Origin: Vanessa cardui
Lineage: Eukaryota; Arthropoda; Insecta; Lepidoptera; Nymphalidae
Length of the DNA: 64,000 nucleotides
Reading direction: 5' to 3'
Assembly (NCBI RefSeq): GCF_905220365.1
Contig: NC_061141.1
Span: 5,959,501-6,023,500, forward strand
Shown piece by piece: positions 10,453 through 22,398 of the stretch (within the stretch, counting starts at the first letter, position 1; each line of letters opens with the position of its first letter). Under the pieces are notes generated by a model that worked only from the letters and a program-made list of their open reading frames with translations, was not told the origin of the DNA and searched no databases. Both the position numbers and the translations under genes were made by a program.

Positions 10453-11587
10453 TAACAGATAGGTTATCTAATTCCATGTAGTAATTAACGTGTAAATCAT
10501 ATATTAAGCTTGTGCGTAACAAAAATGTAAGTAATAAATTTGCAAAGGAATGCCTCCAACTCTATGCTCAATCGCTGAAGCATATATAAGGCTTATTGAT
10601 ATCAATTTCGCAAAAAGTAAAAAAGGCAGTAAACACCCGAAAAGTCGAATGGGCTAGAAAAGTATCTGCGACTATTGCATCGCTAGTCGGACTGTAGATT
10701 GTTAAGCTATAAGGCTTGTCACTTTAAATTATGTATATTTTAAAATACTCATCGGTCGAGTGAGGCAGATACCGTAATGCGTGTGTCAACAATAAATATC
10801 ACGGATGATGCTCGTAGTATTTGAGGGCAATCGTGAATCTTGTAACGATGTGTGTTGATATAATGTAATGTTACTTAAAAAATGCCATTGACTTTAATGG
10901 TTTTCTTATGAATTACAAATAAAAAAACACAACTCATGATATCTAGCGAGTAAAACAGGTAAATAAGATCAGATAACAGACTAAAAGTACTACGCTTTCA
11001 TGTGCTAATTTTGTGTTTAAAATGCATGCGTGCGTGAAGAATATACCTACATGTGTCGAAAGACATTCCATGTGTGCTTCAAATCGACGTCAGAGAAAAA
11101 TGGAATCTGAACGATTAGTTCGTTAAAAAAATAATCCATTTCACAGTTACAAAGCTAACCTATTAGTGAAACAATAAATTAAGTATGAGAATAATTAAAC
11201 CGATGAATTAATCATTAACCAATACGCCCTTGAGTAATTACAGAAGTCGACAGTTACTTTGTTTAAACTGGTAACTGCCGAATGAAAGTTAAATTAATGA
11301 TCAGGCCTTGGCTAAAGTTGTAATGGCTGAGAAGAACATCAAGATTTCGTATCTATCCATAAATAAATTTAAACTATATGGCACCGGTCCCTATATGTAG
11401 GCCATTCAGAGAATATAAATTCGTACATGTGCGAATATACTCTGTATTTTTTTACATACATTTTCTGTCATTTATGTCAAAACGAATCAATTGTAGAATC
11501 GAGTTCGAAATCGAAAGTGAGTTGAACCGCTGGAATAGATTTTCCATACAATTAAGCATTCGATAAATAAGTACTCGTTAAATAGAG
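10453..11587. other. Unassigned DNA with a faint SINE A trace
   Basis: A weak SINE A resemblance lies at 10999-11075 (catgtgctaattttgtgttta, later acctacatgtgtc). Otherwise nothing was recognised. The 62-codon ORF at 11378-11566 has no coding features. Confidence 0.35.
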
Positions 11588-11755
11588 TTTGTTACCGGTT
11601 CTTTTCGGTGGAGTCTACCTTCCGAACCGTCGGTAATTTTACTATTAATTAAAAACTGTATCTTCTGAGTAGAGCCTACTCTGAACTGCCGGTAGCTTAA
11701 TTATTACTTGAAAACTGTAACGTGACGAATCAAACCTACCTTTATAAGACCAGTA
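11588..11755. repeat. Repeat G fragments (two tandem partial copies)
   Basis: Two ~75-bp related segments follow each other. Both contain a ggtagagcctac-like block, then ccgaaccgtcggta or gaactgccggtag, and end at aaaactgta. The same blocks recur around 23020, 31570, 37400 and 56210. They resemble an interspersed repeat common in Lepidoptera, probably a retroelement 3' end, but its parent was not identified. Confidence 0.5.
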
Positions 11756-11768
11756 AAATATTATAACT

Positions 11769-11960
11769 AAAATAAATAAATAAATATAGGACAACATCAC
11801 ATACATTACTCTGATCCCAATGTAAGCAGCTAAAGCACTTGTGTTATGGAAAATCAGAAGTACCGACGGTACCACAAACACCCAGACCCGGGAATCGAAC
11901 TCGGGACCTCGGAGTGGCGTACCCATGAAAACCGGTGTACACTACTCGACCACAGAGGTC
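11769..11960 (-). mobile_element. SINE C copy 1 (second tRNA-derived family), internal deletion
   Basis: Family reference. On the minus strand the head is gacctctgtggtcgagtagt (box A region), then ggttttcatgggtacgccac, box B (gagttcgattccc), a ~120-bp body and an (ATTT)n tail. This copy lacks ~45 bp of the body between box B and the gtctgggtgtttgtggtacc block. A possible 9-bp target duplication aaatattat lies at 11756-11764 and 11965-11973. The 93-codon minus-strand ORF here is repeat-derived. Confidence 0.85.
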
Positions 11961-11974
11961 ATTGAAATATTATG

Positions 11975-13140
11975 TATTATGTTTTTGTAGTGAGTTCATT
12001 TAGGCAGGAAAGTAATAAATCAAATGTTTTATTCTTTGACCTGGGTCAGTGGGACGATTGTACCGGGTTCATACGTTCTTCTATCGATTTCTTAAATCTT
12101 TAAGGGTTGAATAATTTCACTTAGCCATGCAAAGGCCTTATAATATAGGTCCACTAGAGGTTTTATTTCGGTATGACATTAAGAATTAAAGAAAGAGGTA
12201 ATATATTTCTTTTTAATTGAGCTAACTTATAGTTAATGAAATGTTTTGATAATTTATATTTTTGACAAAGATTACATGTTTTTTTTTTCAAATTAAATGG
12301 AATACAAAATTATTCATTTAGGACTTAATGGTCCAAGATCCATCTGTTGGCCCTGGGATCTTACGCTATTTTTTTTTTTACTCGAAATGTTATTCGATTT
12401 TTTTAGGTGTCGTAAATTTATACAAATTAATATCGAGTTATCGTAACCATCTTGAGGGAATATGCCTACAAATAAACGCATTACTTTCCGTGTCTTTACC
12501 GTAGTTGGGTAATAAACAGTCCCCATAAATGAGTTACATTGCGACAGAGCAATCTTATCGGCCCACATATTTATTACACAATTCGGAAAAAACTATAATT
12601 ACACCAAGTATTTAACATCAACACGGCGACTCAAGTATTTGCGGTAATGAGCTGTATCCTGAATTTAATTTTACTGGTTTTTGATTTCGCTATTTACTAG
12701 GGTTTTTGATTTACGTTTAATTGAAGTCGGTCAACAGATAAGCTGTTTTTCTCTTTCTCTCATCAGTTGCTTGACACGGGAAGAAAGAAGACGCAGCATT
12801 GTGTTACTAGTATACTAGCTGTTCCACGTGGTTTCATTGTATTATCTTTAAGTAACTACCTATTTCCAGTTCGTTATTTCTATTATTATAACGAGACGGA
12901 TTCAATAAAATTAATTAAGTAATAAATAATTTGTTTTACAATAAAGTCGGGCAATAATCTTTGGCATTAAAGATCATTCCTGAGGAATAGATTCGATGAA
13001 ATTATACCCTATATTGAATATAGGTATATTCAAACATTTTGTATTGAATTCGAGATGTCAAACAACCTCTAATTTTCTTCTCAATAGAAAAGAAGGAAAG
13101 TTGCCTAGTAGTGAGATGGATTAGGGAATAGAATCAGGAT
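11975..13140. other. Unassigned DNA, traces of Helitron-like family D and SINE A
   Basis: Around 12817-12850, ctagctgttccacgtggtttcat looks like the reverse complement of the family D 3' end. At 13050-13105 a diverged SINE A-like tail may be present. An 84-codon minus-strand ORF at 12314-12568 has no recognisable domain. Confidence 0.35.
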
Positions 13141-15761
13141 CATTTTTTTTTTTTTTTTTTTATGGTATAGGTGGCAAACGAGCAGGAGGCTCACCTGATG
13201 GAAAGTGACTACCACCGCCCATGGACATCTGCAACACCAGGGGGCTTGCAGGTGCGTTGCCGGCCTTTGAGAAAGGAGTAGGCTCTTTTCTTGAAGGTTC
13301 CCATGTCGTATCGGTTCGGAAAAACCGCCGGCGACAGCTGGTTCCACAGAGTGGTTGTGCGAGGCAGAAAATGTCTAAGAAATCGCGCTGTTGTGGATTT
13401 TCGGACATCAAGATGGTGCGGGTGAAACTTAGAATTTTGACGAGATGTCCGAAGGTGAAATTCAGCAGCCGGGATTAATCCGAACAATTCCTCGGAACAT
13501 TCCCCGTGAAAAATTCGGTAGAAGATGCAGAGTGATCCAACATCTCTACGCAAAGCCAAAGGATCAAGGAGATCGGAAAGGGCTTGATCGTCGATAATTC
13601 GAGCCGCTCTACATTGGATGCGGTCAAATGGAAGGAGCTGGTACTGGGGAGCACCCGCCCAGAGGTGAGAGCAGTACTCCATGTGAGGCCGAATTTGCGC
13701 CTTGTAAAGTTTTAGGCGATGGGCCGACGTGAAGTACTGTCTCGCCTTGCTGAGCACACCGAGCTTCTTTGAAGCCAATTTGGCTTTGCCTTCCAATTGA
13801 CCGCGGAACTGAACGAGGCTCGAAATATCAACGCCAAGTATTCCGATACTACCTGTAGCGGCTATCGGGATGTTCTCAAATCGTGGAGATACGACAAATG
13901 GTGTTTTTTTAGCGGTTAACGCGCAAACTTGCGTCTTTTTGGGGTTGAAATGGACTAAATTTAGCCGGCCCCAGTTCGAGACTTCGTTTAACGAAGACTC
14001 GATTTCAGACACAAGTTTGTTCCGGTTTTCTTCGACGTTTTCCCGAGAAATATTAGCGCGGCCGGTGTATAAGGTGTCAACGGTACTGTCGTCTGCATAG
14101 CAATGAATGTTCCCGATTTGCAACAAATCATTGATATGCAGAAGAAACAGAGTGGGTGATAGAACGCAGCCTTGTGGAACACCAGCATTGACGAATTTTA
14201 AGTCAGAGCATGCACCGTCGACAACGACCTTGATGCTCCGATCTGCCAAAAAGCTGGTAATCCAATTGCATAATTTCCCGGGAAGCCCATAAGAAGGAAG
14301 CTTCGAAAGAAGCGCTTTGTGCCATACGCGATCGAAGGCCTTCGCTATGTCCAAGCTGGCTGCTAATGCCTCCCCCTTGCTCTCAACTGCTTCAGCCCAC
14401 CTGTGAGTAAGGTAAACTAGAAGATCACCGGCTGAGCGACCCCGACGGAAACCGTACTGGCGGACACTAATCAGCTGATTCTCCTCTAGGTACCGCAGGA
14501 GCTGGCAGTTAATAAGGGACTCCATTATCTTGGAGAGCAAGGAGGTGATGGCTATAGGCCTATAATTGGACGGATCTGAGCGGTTGCCTTTTTTAGGGAT
14601 CGGATGCACCAAAGCAGTCTTCCAGGAGTTCGGGACGACGCCTAATGCGTAGGATTGCCGGAAAAGACGCGTTAAGACCGGTGCCAACTCGGGAGCACAT
14701 GTCCGTAGCACGATTGGAGGGATGCCATCGGGTCCACTCGACTTGTGAATGTCCAAGGAAAGAAGTGCTTTCCGAACTGCACTTTGCCGAAATTTAACCT
14801 CCGGCATCGTCGTATCACATCGCGGGATTGATGGAGGTGACTTTCCTTGGTCATCCAGAGTCGAGTTCGACGCGAAGAGAGACCCTAAAAGATCGGCCTT
14901 CTCCTTCGCGGTATGGGCCAATGACTCACCGTCCCTGTGCAAAGACGGAAAAGAAGGCTGACAGAAATTCCCTAGGACAGCCTTAGCGAGAGACCAGAAC
15001 GCACGTGTTCCTGATGGGAAGCGCACCAGTCTCTCGCCAATTCTGCCAATGTACTTCGACTTCGCCTCAGCTATCACGTTTTTGAAGGACCTGGAGGCAG
15101 AGTTATATTCCTTTCTGAATGTGCTGGTGTTTGTATCACGAGACGCCGATGCGTTAGCCCAGTCTTGGTAGCGTTCCCATTTTCGGCGTGAAGCTGTCTT
15201 ACAGAGGCGACCAAACCAGGGCTGGGACTTGCCACCAATGGGCACCGCAGAATATGGAATGAAAAGTTCCATACCCTGAAGCACCACATCGGCGACAGAG
15301 TCAGCAACAACGCTCGGATCATCCATCGAGAAACAAACTCGCCCCCATGGGTAAGATGCAAAGAAGGACCGCATCCCATCCCAATCTGCTGACTTGTAGT
15401 GCCACACGCGACGACAGCCCGCGAAACGAGGTCGTGAGTATCGTGTAACTGGCACTGTACTCCGGACGAGACAGTGGTCCGACGAGCCCAGAGGGGGATC
15501 GACGACAATCTTATAGCCGTCCGGATGCGAAGTCAGCAGAAGGTCCAACAGGGAAGGTGTATGATCCTCCACGTCCGGTATTCGCGTTGGCGAGGTGACC
15601 AGTTGTGTCAAATCATAAGCCAAAGCGAAGTCGAGAACAGATCTACCCGCATGATCAGTGGTGCGTGATCCAAGCCACTCTGTATGATGAGCATTGAAAT
15701 CGCCCAGAATAATGATCTCTGCGGATGGAGTCTGCTGCAGCACGGAATCTGTAAAATTCCT
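13141..15761 (-). mobile_element. 5'-truncated Jockey/CR1-type non-LTR retrotransposon
   Basis: A 2.6-kb LINE insertion on the minus strand. It ends in a poly(A) tail, seen as 19 Ts at 13143-13161. The 3' untranslated part is short (~50 bp after the stop) and contains the ggtgagcctcctgctcgttt block. The 5' end lies inside the endonuclease domain near 15761, where homology to the ORF stops at an in-frame TGA, so ORF1 and the first part of the endonuclease are missing. Such truncation is typical of target-primed reverse transcription. Diverged relatives occur at 24445, 32982 and 39554. Clade (Jockey or CR1) is inferred from domain layout only. Confidence 0.92.
13209..15743 (-). CDS. LINE ORF2 fragment: endonuclease C-terminal part plus reverse transcriptase
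   Basis: 844 codons without a stop. Residue numbers follow a GTG start at 15743; the frame is open to 15761 and the true start is lost to truncation, so this is not a native start. Residues 14-17 GDFN and 87-90 SSDH are late motifs of an APE-type endonuclease. Reverse transcriptase motifs follow in order: GPDG 337-340, a PIPKKG and NYRPI stretch near 381-397, D-x3-AFD 465-471, GVPQG 521-525 and the catalytic YADD 549-552. A thumb-like region and a C-terminal segment rich in H, R and W run to residue 844. The product would nick target DNA and copy element RNA. Lacking the N-terminal endonuclease catalytic residues and ORF1, this copy is not expected to move by itself. The absence of stops points to recent insertion. 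No transcription signal is visible. Confidence 0.93.
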   Translation of the reverse strand: MLQQTPSAEIIILGDFNAHHTEWLGSRTTDHAGRSVLDFALAYDLTQLVTSPTRIPDVEDHTPSLLDLLLTSHPDGYKIVVDPPLGSSDHCLVRSTVPVTRYSRPRFAGCRRVWHYKSADWDGMRSFFASYPWGRVCFSMDDPSVVADSVADVVLQGMELFIPYSAVPIGGKSQPWFGRLCKTASRRKWERYQDWANASASRDTNTSTFRKEYNSASRSFKNVIAEAKSKYIGRIGERLVRFPSGTRAFWSLAKAVLGNFCQPSFPSLHRDGESLAHTAKEKADLLGSLFASNSTLDDQGKSPPSIPRCDTTMPEVKFRQSAVRKALLSLDIHKSSGPDGIPPIVLRTCAPELAPVLTRLFRQSYALGVVPNSWKTALVHPIPKKGNRSDPSNYRPIAITSLLSKIMESLINCQLLRYLEENQLISVRQYGFRRGRSAGDLLVYLTHRWAEAVESKGEALAASLDIAKAFDRVWHKALLSKLPSYGLPGKLCNWITSFLADRSIKVVVDGACSDLKFVNAGVPQGCVLSPTLFLLHINDLLQIGNIHCYADDSTVDTLYTGRANISRENVEENRNKLVSEIESSLNEVSNWGRLNLVHFNPKKTQVCALTAKKTPFVVSPRFENIPIAATGSIGILGVDISSLVQFRGQLEGKAKLASKKLGVLSKARQYFTSAHRLKLYKAQIRPHMEYCSHLWAGAPQYQLLPFDRIQCRAARIIDDQALSDLLDPLALRRDVGSLCIFYRIFHGECSEELFGLIPAAEFHLRTSRQNSKFHPHHLDVRKSTTARFLRHFLPRTTTLWNQLSPAVFPNRYDMGTFKKRAYSFLKGRQRTCKPPGVADVHGRW

Positions 15762-16010
15762 TCATCATTCATCATCATCACAAATTCAGAAAAAGCTAAA
15801 CTTTTTGGTGTTGAACCTAACTTGAAATCCACATTACAAAAATTGTGCATGTGCAAAAATGTGCATTGTCTATATCAAATCAGCAACTATTTAATCAAAG
15901 AGGCGTCTACTTACATTTTGTATTTGATCAAGATTTGTCGGACGGTCATAGCGCCGGATGATTTTTCACATTAATTGTAGCAATGAAACACTTATATCTT
16001 TCCTACGCAT
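15762..16010. other. Spacer between the LINE and the duplicated unit
   Basis: About 250 bp with no second copy elsewhere in the window. A minus-strand segment contains a donor-like aaaatgtaagtag and a 12-codon ATG frame before it, too little to call an exon. Confidence 0.4.
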
Positions 16011-16686
16011 GAAGTATATTAAGTGAGTAAGTACAGAGTACGGTTAAAAATTCGGTGACCTGTGACTCATAAAGCTTATTGTGTAACCTAGCCTTGAATG
16101 CGGACTCTATCGTGCTATGTGAAATAAAATTCAACCTTTTTGTAATGTAATAGAGTTTATATTAGAACGATACTTCCCTACATTTCGATCATAGAAAATG
16201 GTAAGTGAGGTCTTTAAGATTTGAGCTGTAAGGTTCAAAATGAAACCTTAAAATTAGTTAGTATTGCATATTGAATAAGGTTCGATTTTGTTCAAGCATT
16301 AGTTATACAATATCGTCTTATACATATGTGCATCAAAGTTTGATTGATCGATGGGCCTTATGTATATTGGAAAAAGGATGAAAATCGTATGAAGATATAA
16401 AATGAAGGCTTATTATACGTGTGAAAATATCTGCTACCCTGGTTATTGTTAGTTGCCCAATTAGCGAAGATTTTAACGGCTTTTCAAAAGTAATTGCTCA
16501 TATTTGATCTTTTATTTGCTTTGTACAAAAGTAATAATAAAAAGGTTTTTATGTAATCAATAAAATTGTGTTATCTTAGTTGTAAGCACGTAAAGCATCG
16601 CACTGTGTGTGTCTTAATGTAAATTCCCATTAAACACACTTGGGTTTTTTTATTGCTTTTAAGTAAACTAAGATTATGTCTGAAGA

Positions 16687-16900
16687 GGAAGATTCATTTA
16701 TTCTTCTTACAAATATTATAAATTTCAGATGTATGATTTTTACTCAATAACGCCAGAACGGCTGCACAAATCTCAATGAAATTTGGCATAGGGATAGATT
16801 GAGGTCTGGAATAACACACAGTTTATTATGTTTTATCAGTAACTCCTGCATTCCCTGTCTTATCTCTAACGCAGGTGAAACCGCGGGCGGTAACAAGTTT
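16687..16900. mobile_element. Degraded family D-like repeat, only in copy 1
   Basis: The segment containing aatgaaatttggcataggga and gtgaaaccgcgggcgg follows the wording of the family D/Helitron-like repeats. The corresponding part of copy 2 (around 25170-25270) is shortened and altered, so either copy 2 lost it or copy 1 gained it. Confidence 0.45.
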
Positions 16901-17081
16901 ATACAAAACTGTGATATAATTTTTCTAAAACTTCTATTCCTAATTATTTTTTTGTCGATTTTCTTGCACACGTGGAATCTACGAATTAGTTGTTGTAGAG
17001 TTTCATTCCTTGTATGGTCTACAACAGCCACACCAGTGTCATAGATAAACGCTCTTGGGGCCTTTTGCAAGCCTTTTTGGG

Positions 17082-17300
17082 TAGTAGTAGTAGAGCTTTG
17101 TGCAAGCCCGTCTGGATAGGTACCACCCATTCATTATTTTCCTACTGTCAAACAGCAATACTATTGTATTTTGGTTTGAATTATCTCAGTCATCAAGTGT
17201 AACTACTGGCACATGTATATCAAACCTTAATTCCTATAAAAATTCTTACTGCGCCAACGTGGTATGGGAATTGATGACCATTTAAAATCAGCGTATTTGC
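17082..17300 (+). mobile_element. Repeat B copy, degraded, with empty site for SINE C
   Basis: gcaagcccgtctggatagg starts the recognisable part, and the rest is strongly altered. At 17150-17170 the sequence aacagcaatactattg is continuous. In the partner copy this is the point split by a SINE C element. Confidence 0.65.
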
Positions 17301-17310
17301 TTATCCACTA

Positions 17311-20300
17311 AACAGACTCACAAAAAAAGATACATTATGATGTCGGGAAATAAAGAGTATACGACTGTCAAGGACACCACGTCGTCTGGTACGTGTGGCG
17401 TGAGATATTATGGTGGTCAACTTCTCCCTTAGAAACCGCCATAAGAATAATAAAAGACATCTAACACCGACAAATACACAATCTATTTTTTTGTTTTGTA
17501 TATATTACTAATTTTGTTTTATTGTTTGTGTTCAATCCTATGCTTTCTTTATTTTAAAATACAGACACAAGAAATGTCATTAATTTCGTTTATAATGTTT
17601 CTTGTATCTGTATTTATAATGTTTATGTGTAAAATAATCAATCGGTGGATGTCATATACCTCAATGGACCCGTCCAAAGCATGCCTATCGGTAAATATAT
17701 TGTAATATTTATTTAAATTATATCTTTATATAATAGGAATTAAAAATATTTCATGTTTTATGTATTTATATATTTATATTGTTAGCAATTCTACTACTAT
17801 ATAAAGGCTATACGCTTTAAACATATTAAGGGGTTACAATTGGAATTTGTGGGAAGGGTACCGTTTTGATGAAACCAGGTACCATTCTCTATGAAACCCT
17901 GACATCTCATCCCAACCAACATTATTGAGAGTGATTGAAGATTAATTATCACTAAAATAACGTTATAATGCACTAAATGAATACAAATAAATATCAAATC
18001 CGCGACCGTTTAAAAAAAAACGATACAGACAGCAATGCAATCATAAAATAATACACAACGAAATACATTTTTGTATAAATTCTAACGGATTCCTAGACAC
18101 GGAGTAATCTATATAATCTAGATCGATTTACGTACACACAGACATTACAAATGTATTTGTAGTCACGAGTTGTATTTACATAAACGGATAGAGGCGCGTA
18201 TAATTTCATATGAATCGATCATAGCATTAACTGTATAAGTATACGTACAGTTATGTATAAGTCGTAGTTAGTTTTTATTGTTAATGCCCGTAACTTTGTT
18301 TACCCGAATGGTAGGTAGGTAGATAGATATGTAGAGTTCATTGACCTATGTAGTTACCAGGAGTATAAGTATATGTTAGACATCTTTTTTTGTATAAAGG
18401 TCATGTAATGATTAATAAATATTACACAAAATCAAGGGTTGTAAAAAAATTTACATCATTTCAGAAAGAAAACCCCCAAGTCCGTCAAGAACCGATGAGA
18501 AACTTATTTCTGTGTATATTTTTAAGATTTCTCATTCCTTTTAGGAGTTCTTCGGAAGGCTAATAAATCAATAATTTTAACATCTATAGAGTAAATTAAC
18601 CCTCAATCAATATTGATGGTTCTCTTTGAATTGACTCTTATTTCTAAGTATCTCTAAATAAATAATGTTTTCTAAATAAATAATCAAAATGCCTGTCAGT
18701 CCTTTATATATGGGGTTGTATTTGTCGGGAATTATTCTACATATCCTACAACCTAAGCAAAATATTAAAAGGTAATATCAGTTTGTTTCTATATTATTTG
18801 TTTCTAACGCTATCATGTTTTAAGTTTTAAGCGAAACCGCGTTTGGAAACTAGTAATACAAACACCAGTAACAAACGTGCATCATAATGCAAATCATTAT
18901 TTATAAATTCAAGTAATAAAAAAATCAATATTAAAAACTATAAGTTTATTTATATACATCGTAAAATTAATAATAAATATTTATGTCAACAATTAAATAA
19001 ATATCTTATCAATAAGCCCCATCTTAAGTAAGTCTAGACTATAGACTATATTATAAGTTAATCGCCCTCTTTTATTTGTTGTGTCTGTGTGAGTAACTAA
19101 TATGTGTTTGTTTTTTCATTTTTAAATATGGAACTACTCTTAGTATATAGGTTAGTCCGAAAATTAAACCAATATTTTTTCTAACTTTGATAAAATATTA
19201 GTATTATGATTTTTTTACGGAATTGATTGATGATTTGATTCATAATTCAACCGAACTATTTAATATCTAATATATTTCACATGTTTGTACATGTTTAAAT
19301 TTTATTGTTTATATTTAAAGGTTGCGTAAACTTGCTTAAAGTGAAGTAAAAAGGCATGTTTTATGGTTCCGCATTTTAAAACGATTAGACGGAACCCTGG
19401 ATAATTATATCTATATATTTAATGACACCTATTTAAGAAACAGCCCGAGTTATCACATTAGTATCGCATACATGCTATGTCATACAAATATTTGGGTTCC
19501 TTGTTTGTATAAACGACCTTAAAATTTTCATATCAAAATATACATCAAGTATTAATATTTTCTGCTTGATACAAAACAACTTAAAATTTTCATATCAAAA
19601 TATACACCAAGTATCAATATTTTGCAGAAAATATTAAATGTAGAGCAAGTAACGTTCTGTTATGTTGGTCCATGACACCGTTATTCTAAGGAGAAGATAC
19701 ACAAATTACTCATAATATTCCACCAAATTACGAGGATTTACTATGTATTTCCGAATTTGAACTGTAAAACAATATTTATAGATCGATGATCGACGAAAAA
19801 ACATAAAAAAGCTACGGAATCATGAGAGCGGCACTAAAAGTTACACTTTTTGTAAATACATTTCGAAATTTAAATATTTATATCATTCAAATTAGTGTAA
19901 TATGTATTAGGAACATATTATGTTCATTTTTAAATATGTAATAAAATGTATCGTCCTATTACTTTTTAGTAATCGTTTAGACAAATTTAATGTTTTAATT
20001 AGTTGATATTTATCTGCAAGTTGACTAGACTTGGATCAATATTTTATAAATTTGATAAACATTAATTAATTTCTACATTTAAATATATCACTAATATTAA
20101 TAATTAATTGTGCAAGCATGGTGGTATAAGATAATTTAGTTATAATTTATGACCTATAGAAACGATACAAATCAGTTTAATATTTTATTTAATAATAAGG
20201 ATATACCAAAATCATTCGTTTGTATTTATACCTGATGAGTTTAATGCATTTTTTTCATTAATAATCTTCGTCACAGTGTCCTTTGAATGTAATATATATT

Positions 20301-20541
20301 GTAATTAATGTCACATATATATAATTTTCGGTTTGTAATTTACAACCGCAGTTGTGATTTTCGAATTTATTCCTTCAGAACAGTTTATTTATTTATCCAT
20401 AAAATAATATGTATTTTATGTTCTGCTGTTGTTAAAAACGATGAAAAAAAAACTCTATTGGATGTATCTGTATTGATTGTTTCGTTGTCAACACATATGG
20501 AATTAAAAGTAGGTATACCATAACATAAAAGGTACATAGCT
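17311..20541. other. Non-coding interior of duplicated unit, copy 1
   Basis: AT-rich DNA also present in copy 2. It contains a 62-bp-period doublet at 19518-19623 (two near-identical 44-bp segments), single in copy 2 near 28112. A small inverted pair cacgt...acgtg lies near 17380-17395. No gene was seen. Confidence 0.5.
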
Positions 20542-20791
20542 ACTTGGTGGCAAGACCTTGTGCAAGCCCGTCTGGGTAGGTACCACCCATTCATCAGTTA
20601 TTCTACCGCCAAATAACAGTACTCAGTATTGTTGTGTTCCGGTTTGAAGGGTGAGTGAGCCAGTGTATCTACAGGCACAAGGGACATAACATCTTAGTTC
20701 CCAAGATTGCTGGCGCATTGACGATATAAGGAATACTTAATATTTCTTACAGCGTCTACGGGTGATGGTGACCTATACCATAAAAAAAAAA
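20542..20791 (+). mobile_element. Repeat B copy, well preserved
   Basis: It runs from acttggtggcaagacctt to an A-run at 20782-20790, with all family blocks present. The same insertion is in copy 2 at 29094, so it predates the duplication. Confidence 0.85.
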
Positions 20792-21313
20792 CTAATAAAT
20801 GATGTTACAATTAGTTGCTTGTGTTTTTTTCTAATGAAATAGCGATAAGTCGATTGTCGCAGTGACTATTCATCAACCTGCTTAGAAAAACACCTAGTTG
20901 ACCTATTAATATAGACTGCATTGTATATCTAATTAATATATATAAACATGTAGAGCTCGGTTCAATCTCCATGTTAGGTAATTCAAAAGTAACAAGGTTT
21001 TTCGGTCGAAAACGGCTTAGTGGCCTTGGAGTAGGATCTGGAGTAGGTCCTGTCCTTGAACTCATTTCGGTTGTATCAGACTGGCAGTCGCATCGGATTA
21101 TGATCTTATAACAATCATAAGAGTGGTGCAATAAAGAAATAAAATGTTTTATGCACAGTCCTCTACAAGTTGCCTAGAACTACTAAAGAATGAAAACGCT
21201 TAATGCACAATAGTTAGCTAGAATTAGGCAGGATATAAAATGGTTGTCGTTGCCAAAAACTGTCGTCTTCTGATCTAATCTCAATTTTATTATATACAAT
21301 TTTTTTACACTTC

Positions 21314-21530
21314 GTAGTAGAGCTTTACAAGCCTGCCTGGGTAGGTACCACCCACACTCATAAGATATTCTACCGCCACACTACAGTACTCAGTATTGTT
21401 GGGTCATGGTATCATAGTTTCGAAGGTTGGTGGCGCATTGGTGATGAAAAGAATGGTTAAAATTTCGTAAAGAATCAATTTCTATTATCGGTGGTAACCA
21501 CATACTATCATTCGTTCGTCCACCTATCGA
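21314..21530 (+). mobile_element. Repeat B copy, diverged
   Basis: The start (gtagagctttacaagcctgcc) is clear. A middle block is deleted, and the end reads cgttcgtccacctatcgata instead of the usual cgtccgccaacc. Partner in copy 2 at 29808. Confidence 0.7.
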
Positions 21531-21948
21531 TATGATACAAATTGATGTAGCCTGTAGTAGAATTCTACAATTAAAATTACTAATTTTACGTCTCTTCTCT
21601 TCACCTCGGAATTTAGATCCATACTACTACATTATTTTATTTATATTTTAATTAAATATGCCACATAAGTACATAATATCAAGAAAAAGTGTATATCGCC
21701 TAATTATCAATAACATTAATGTTCATTAAAGCCTTAACTTAACGCCCAGCGAACCGACTGTATAAAACAGCTAGTATATTAATATTCCACATAATATCGT
21801 AAAATGCTATGTTATGACAGTTTTTATATAATAATTTTACTTTATTCGATATTAAAACTCTCATTAAAGATAATGGCTTTAATAATTAATGCACACTTCA
21901 TTTAATACATTTTGTTTCCGGGAAGTGTTTATTAAAACCTTTATCGAC

Positions 21949-22115
21949 CAATATTTCAGTTGTCAATTGTTATTCTTCGTCTATATTTAATCTATTCTTA
22001 TTCAGTTAAAATAATTAAAAAAGAGCAATTTCAAAACACGAGTATAATTTTTGGTTCCCTAAGAGTTTTCAGTCCATTTCAAGAATCAGCTAACGATATA
22101 TCTGTAACAAATGAA
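21949..22115. repeat. Local ~170-bp repeat, first copy
   Basis: Blocks cgaccaatatttcag, ttattcttcgtct, tctattctta, gttccctaagag and gtaacaaatgaaa recur after the next SINE, in the segments 22341-22398 and 22716-22858. This is a local duplication whose second copy was later split by SINE A. Confidence 0.65.
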
Positions 22116-22340
22116 ATAATAAATATGAGACAACATCACATACATTACTCTGATCCCAATGTAAGTAGCTAAAGCACTTGTCTTCTGGAAAATCAGAAGT
22201 AACGACGGTACCACAAACACCCAGACCCAAGACAACATAGAAAACTAATGATAATCTCCATTGACTCGGCCGGAAACACGGAACCTCGGAGTGGCGTACC
22301 CATGATAACCGGTGAACACACCACTCGACCACGGAGGTCG
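22116..22340 (-). mobile_element. SINE C copy in duplicated unit, copy 1
   Basis: Full-length family C element. Box B is eroded: around 22270-22280 the minus strand lacks the usual gggttcgattccc and reads gttccgtgtttccgg. The A-rich AAAT tail lies at 22116-22126. Shared with copy 2 at 30640, so it is older than the duplication. Confidence 0.82.
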
Positions 22341-22398
22341 TCGAAGTGTTATTCTTCGTCTTTATTAAATCTATTCTTAATCAATTAAAATTATTAAA

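Noticed and set aside
12314..12568. 84-codon minus-strand ORF
   Set aside because: Part of the translation looks protein-like, but no motif or family could be named and it ends in a K-rich homopolymer-derived stretch.
13870..14961. Plus-strand and alternate-frame ORFs inside the LINE
   Set aside because: Shadows of the 844-codon minus-strand reverse transcriptase frame.
15684..15974. 96-codon plus-strand ORF at the LINE 5' edge
   Set aside because: Its first part is antisense to the LINE endonuclease and the rest has no coding signs.
17375..17400. Short cacgt/acgtg inverted pair
   Set aside because: Five-base arms are within chance expectation.
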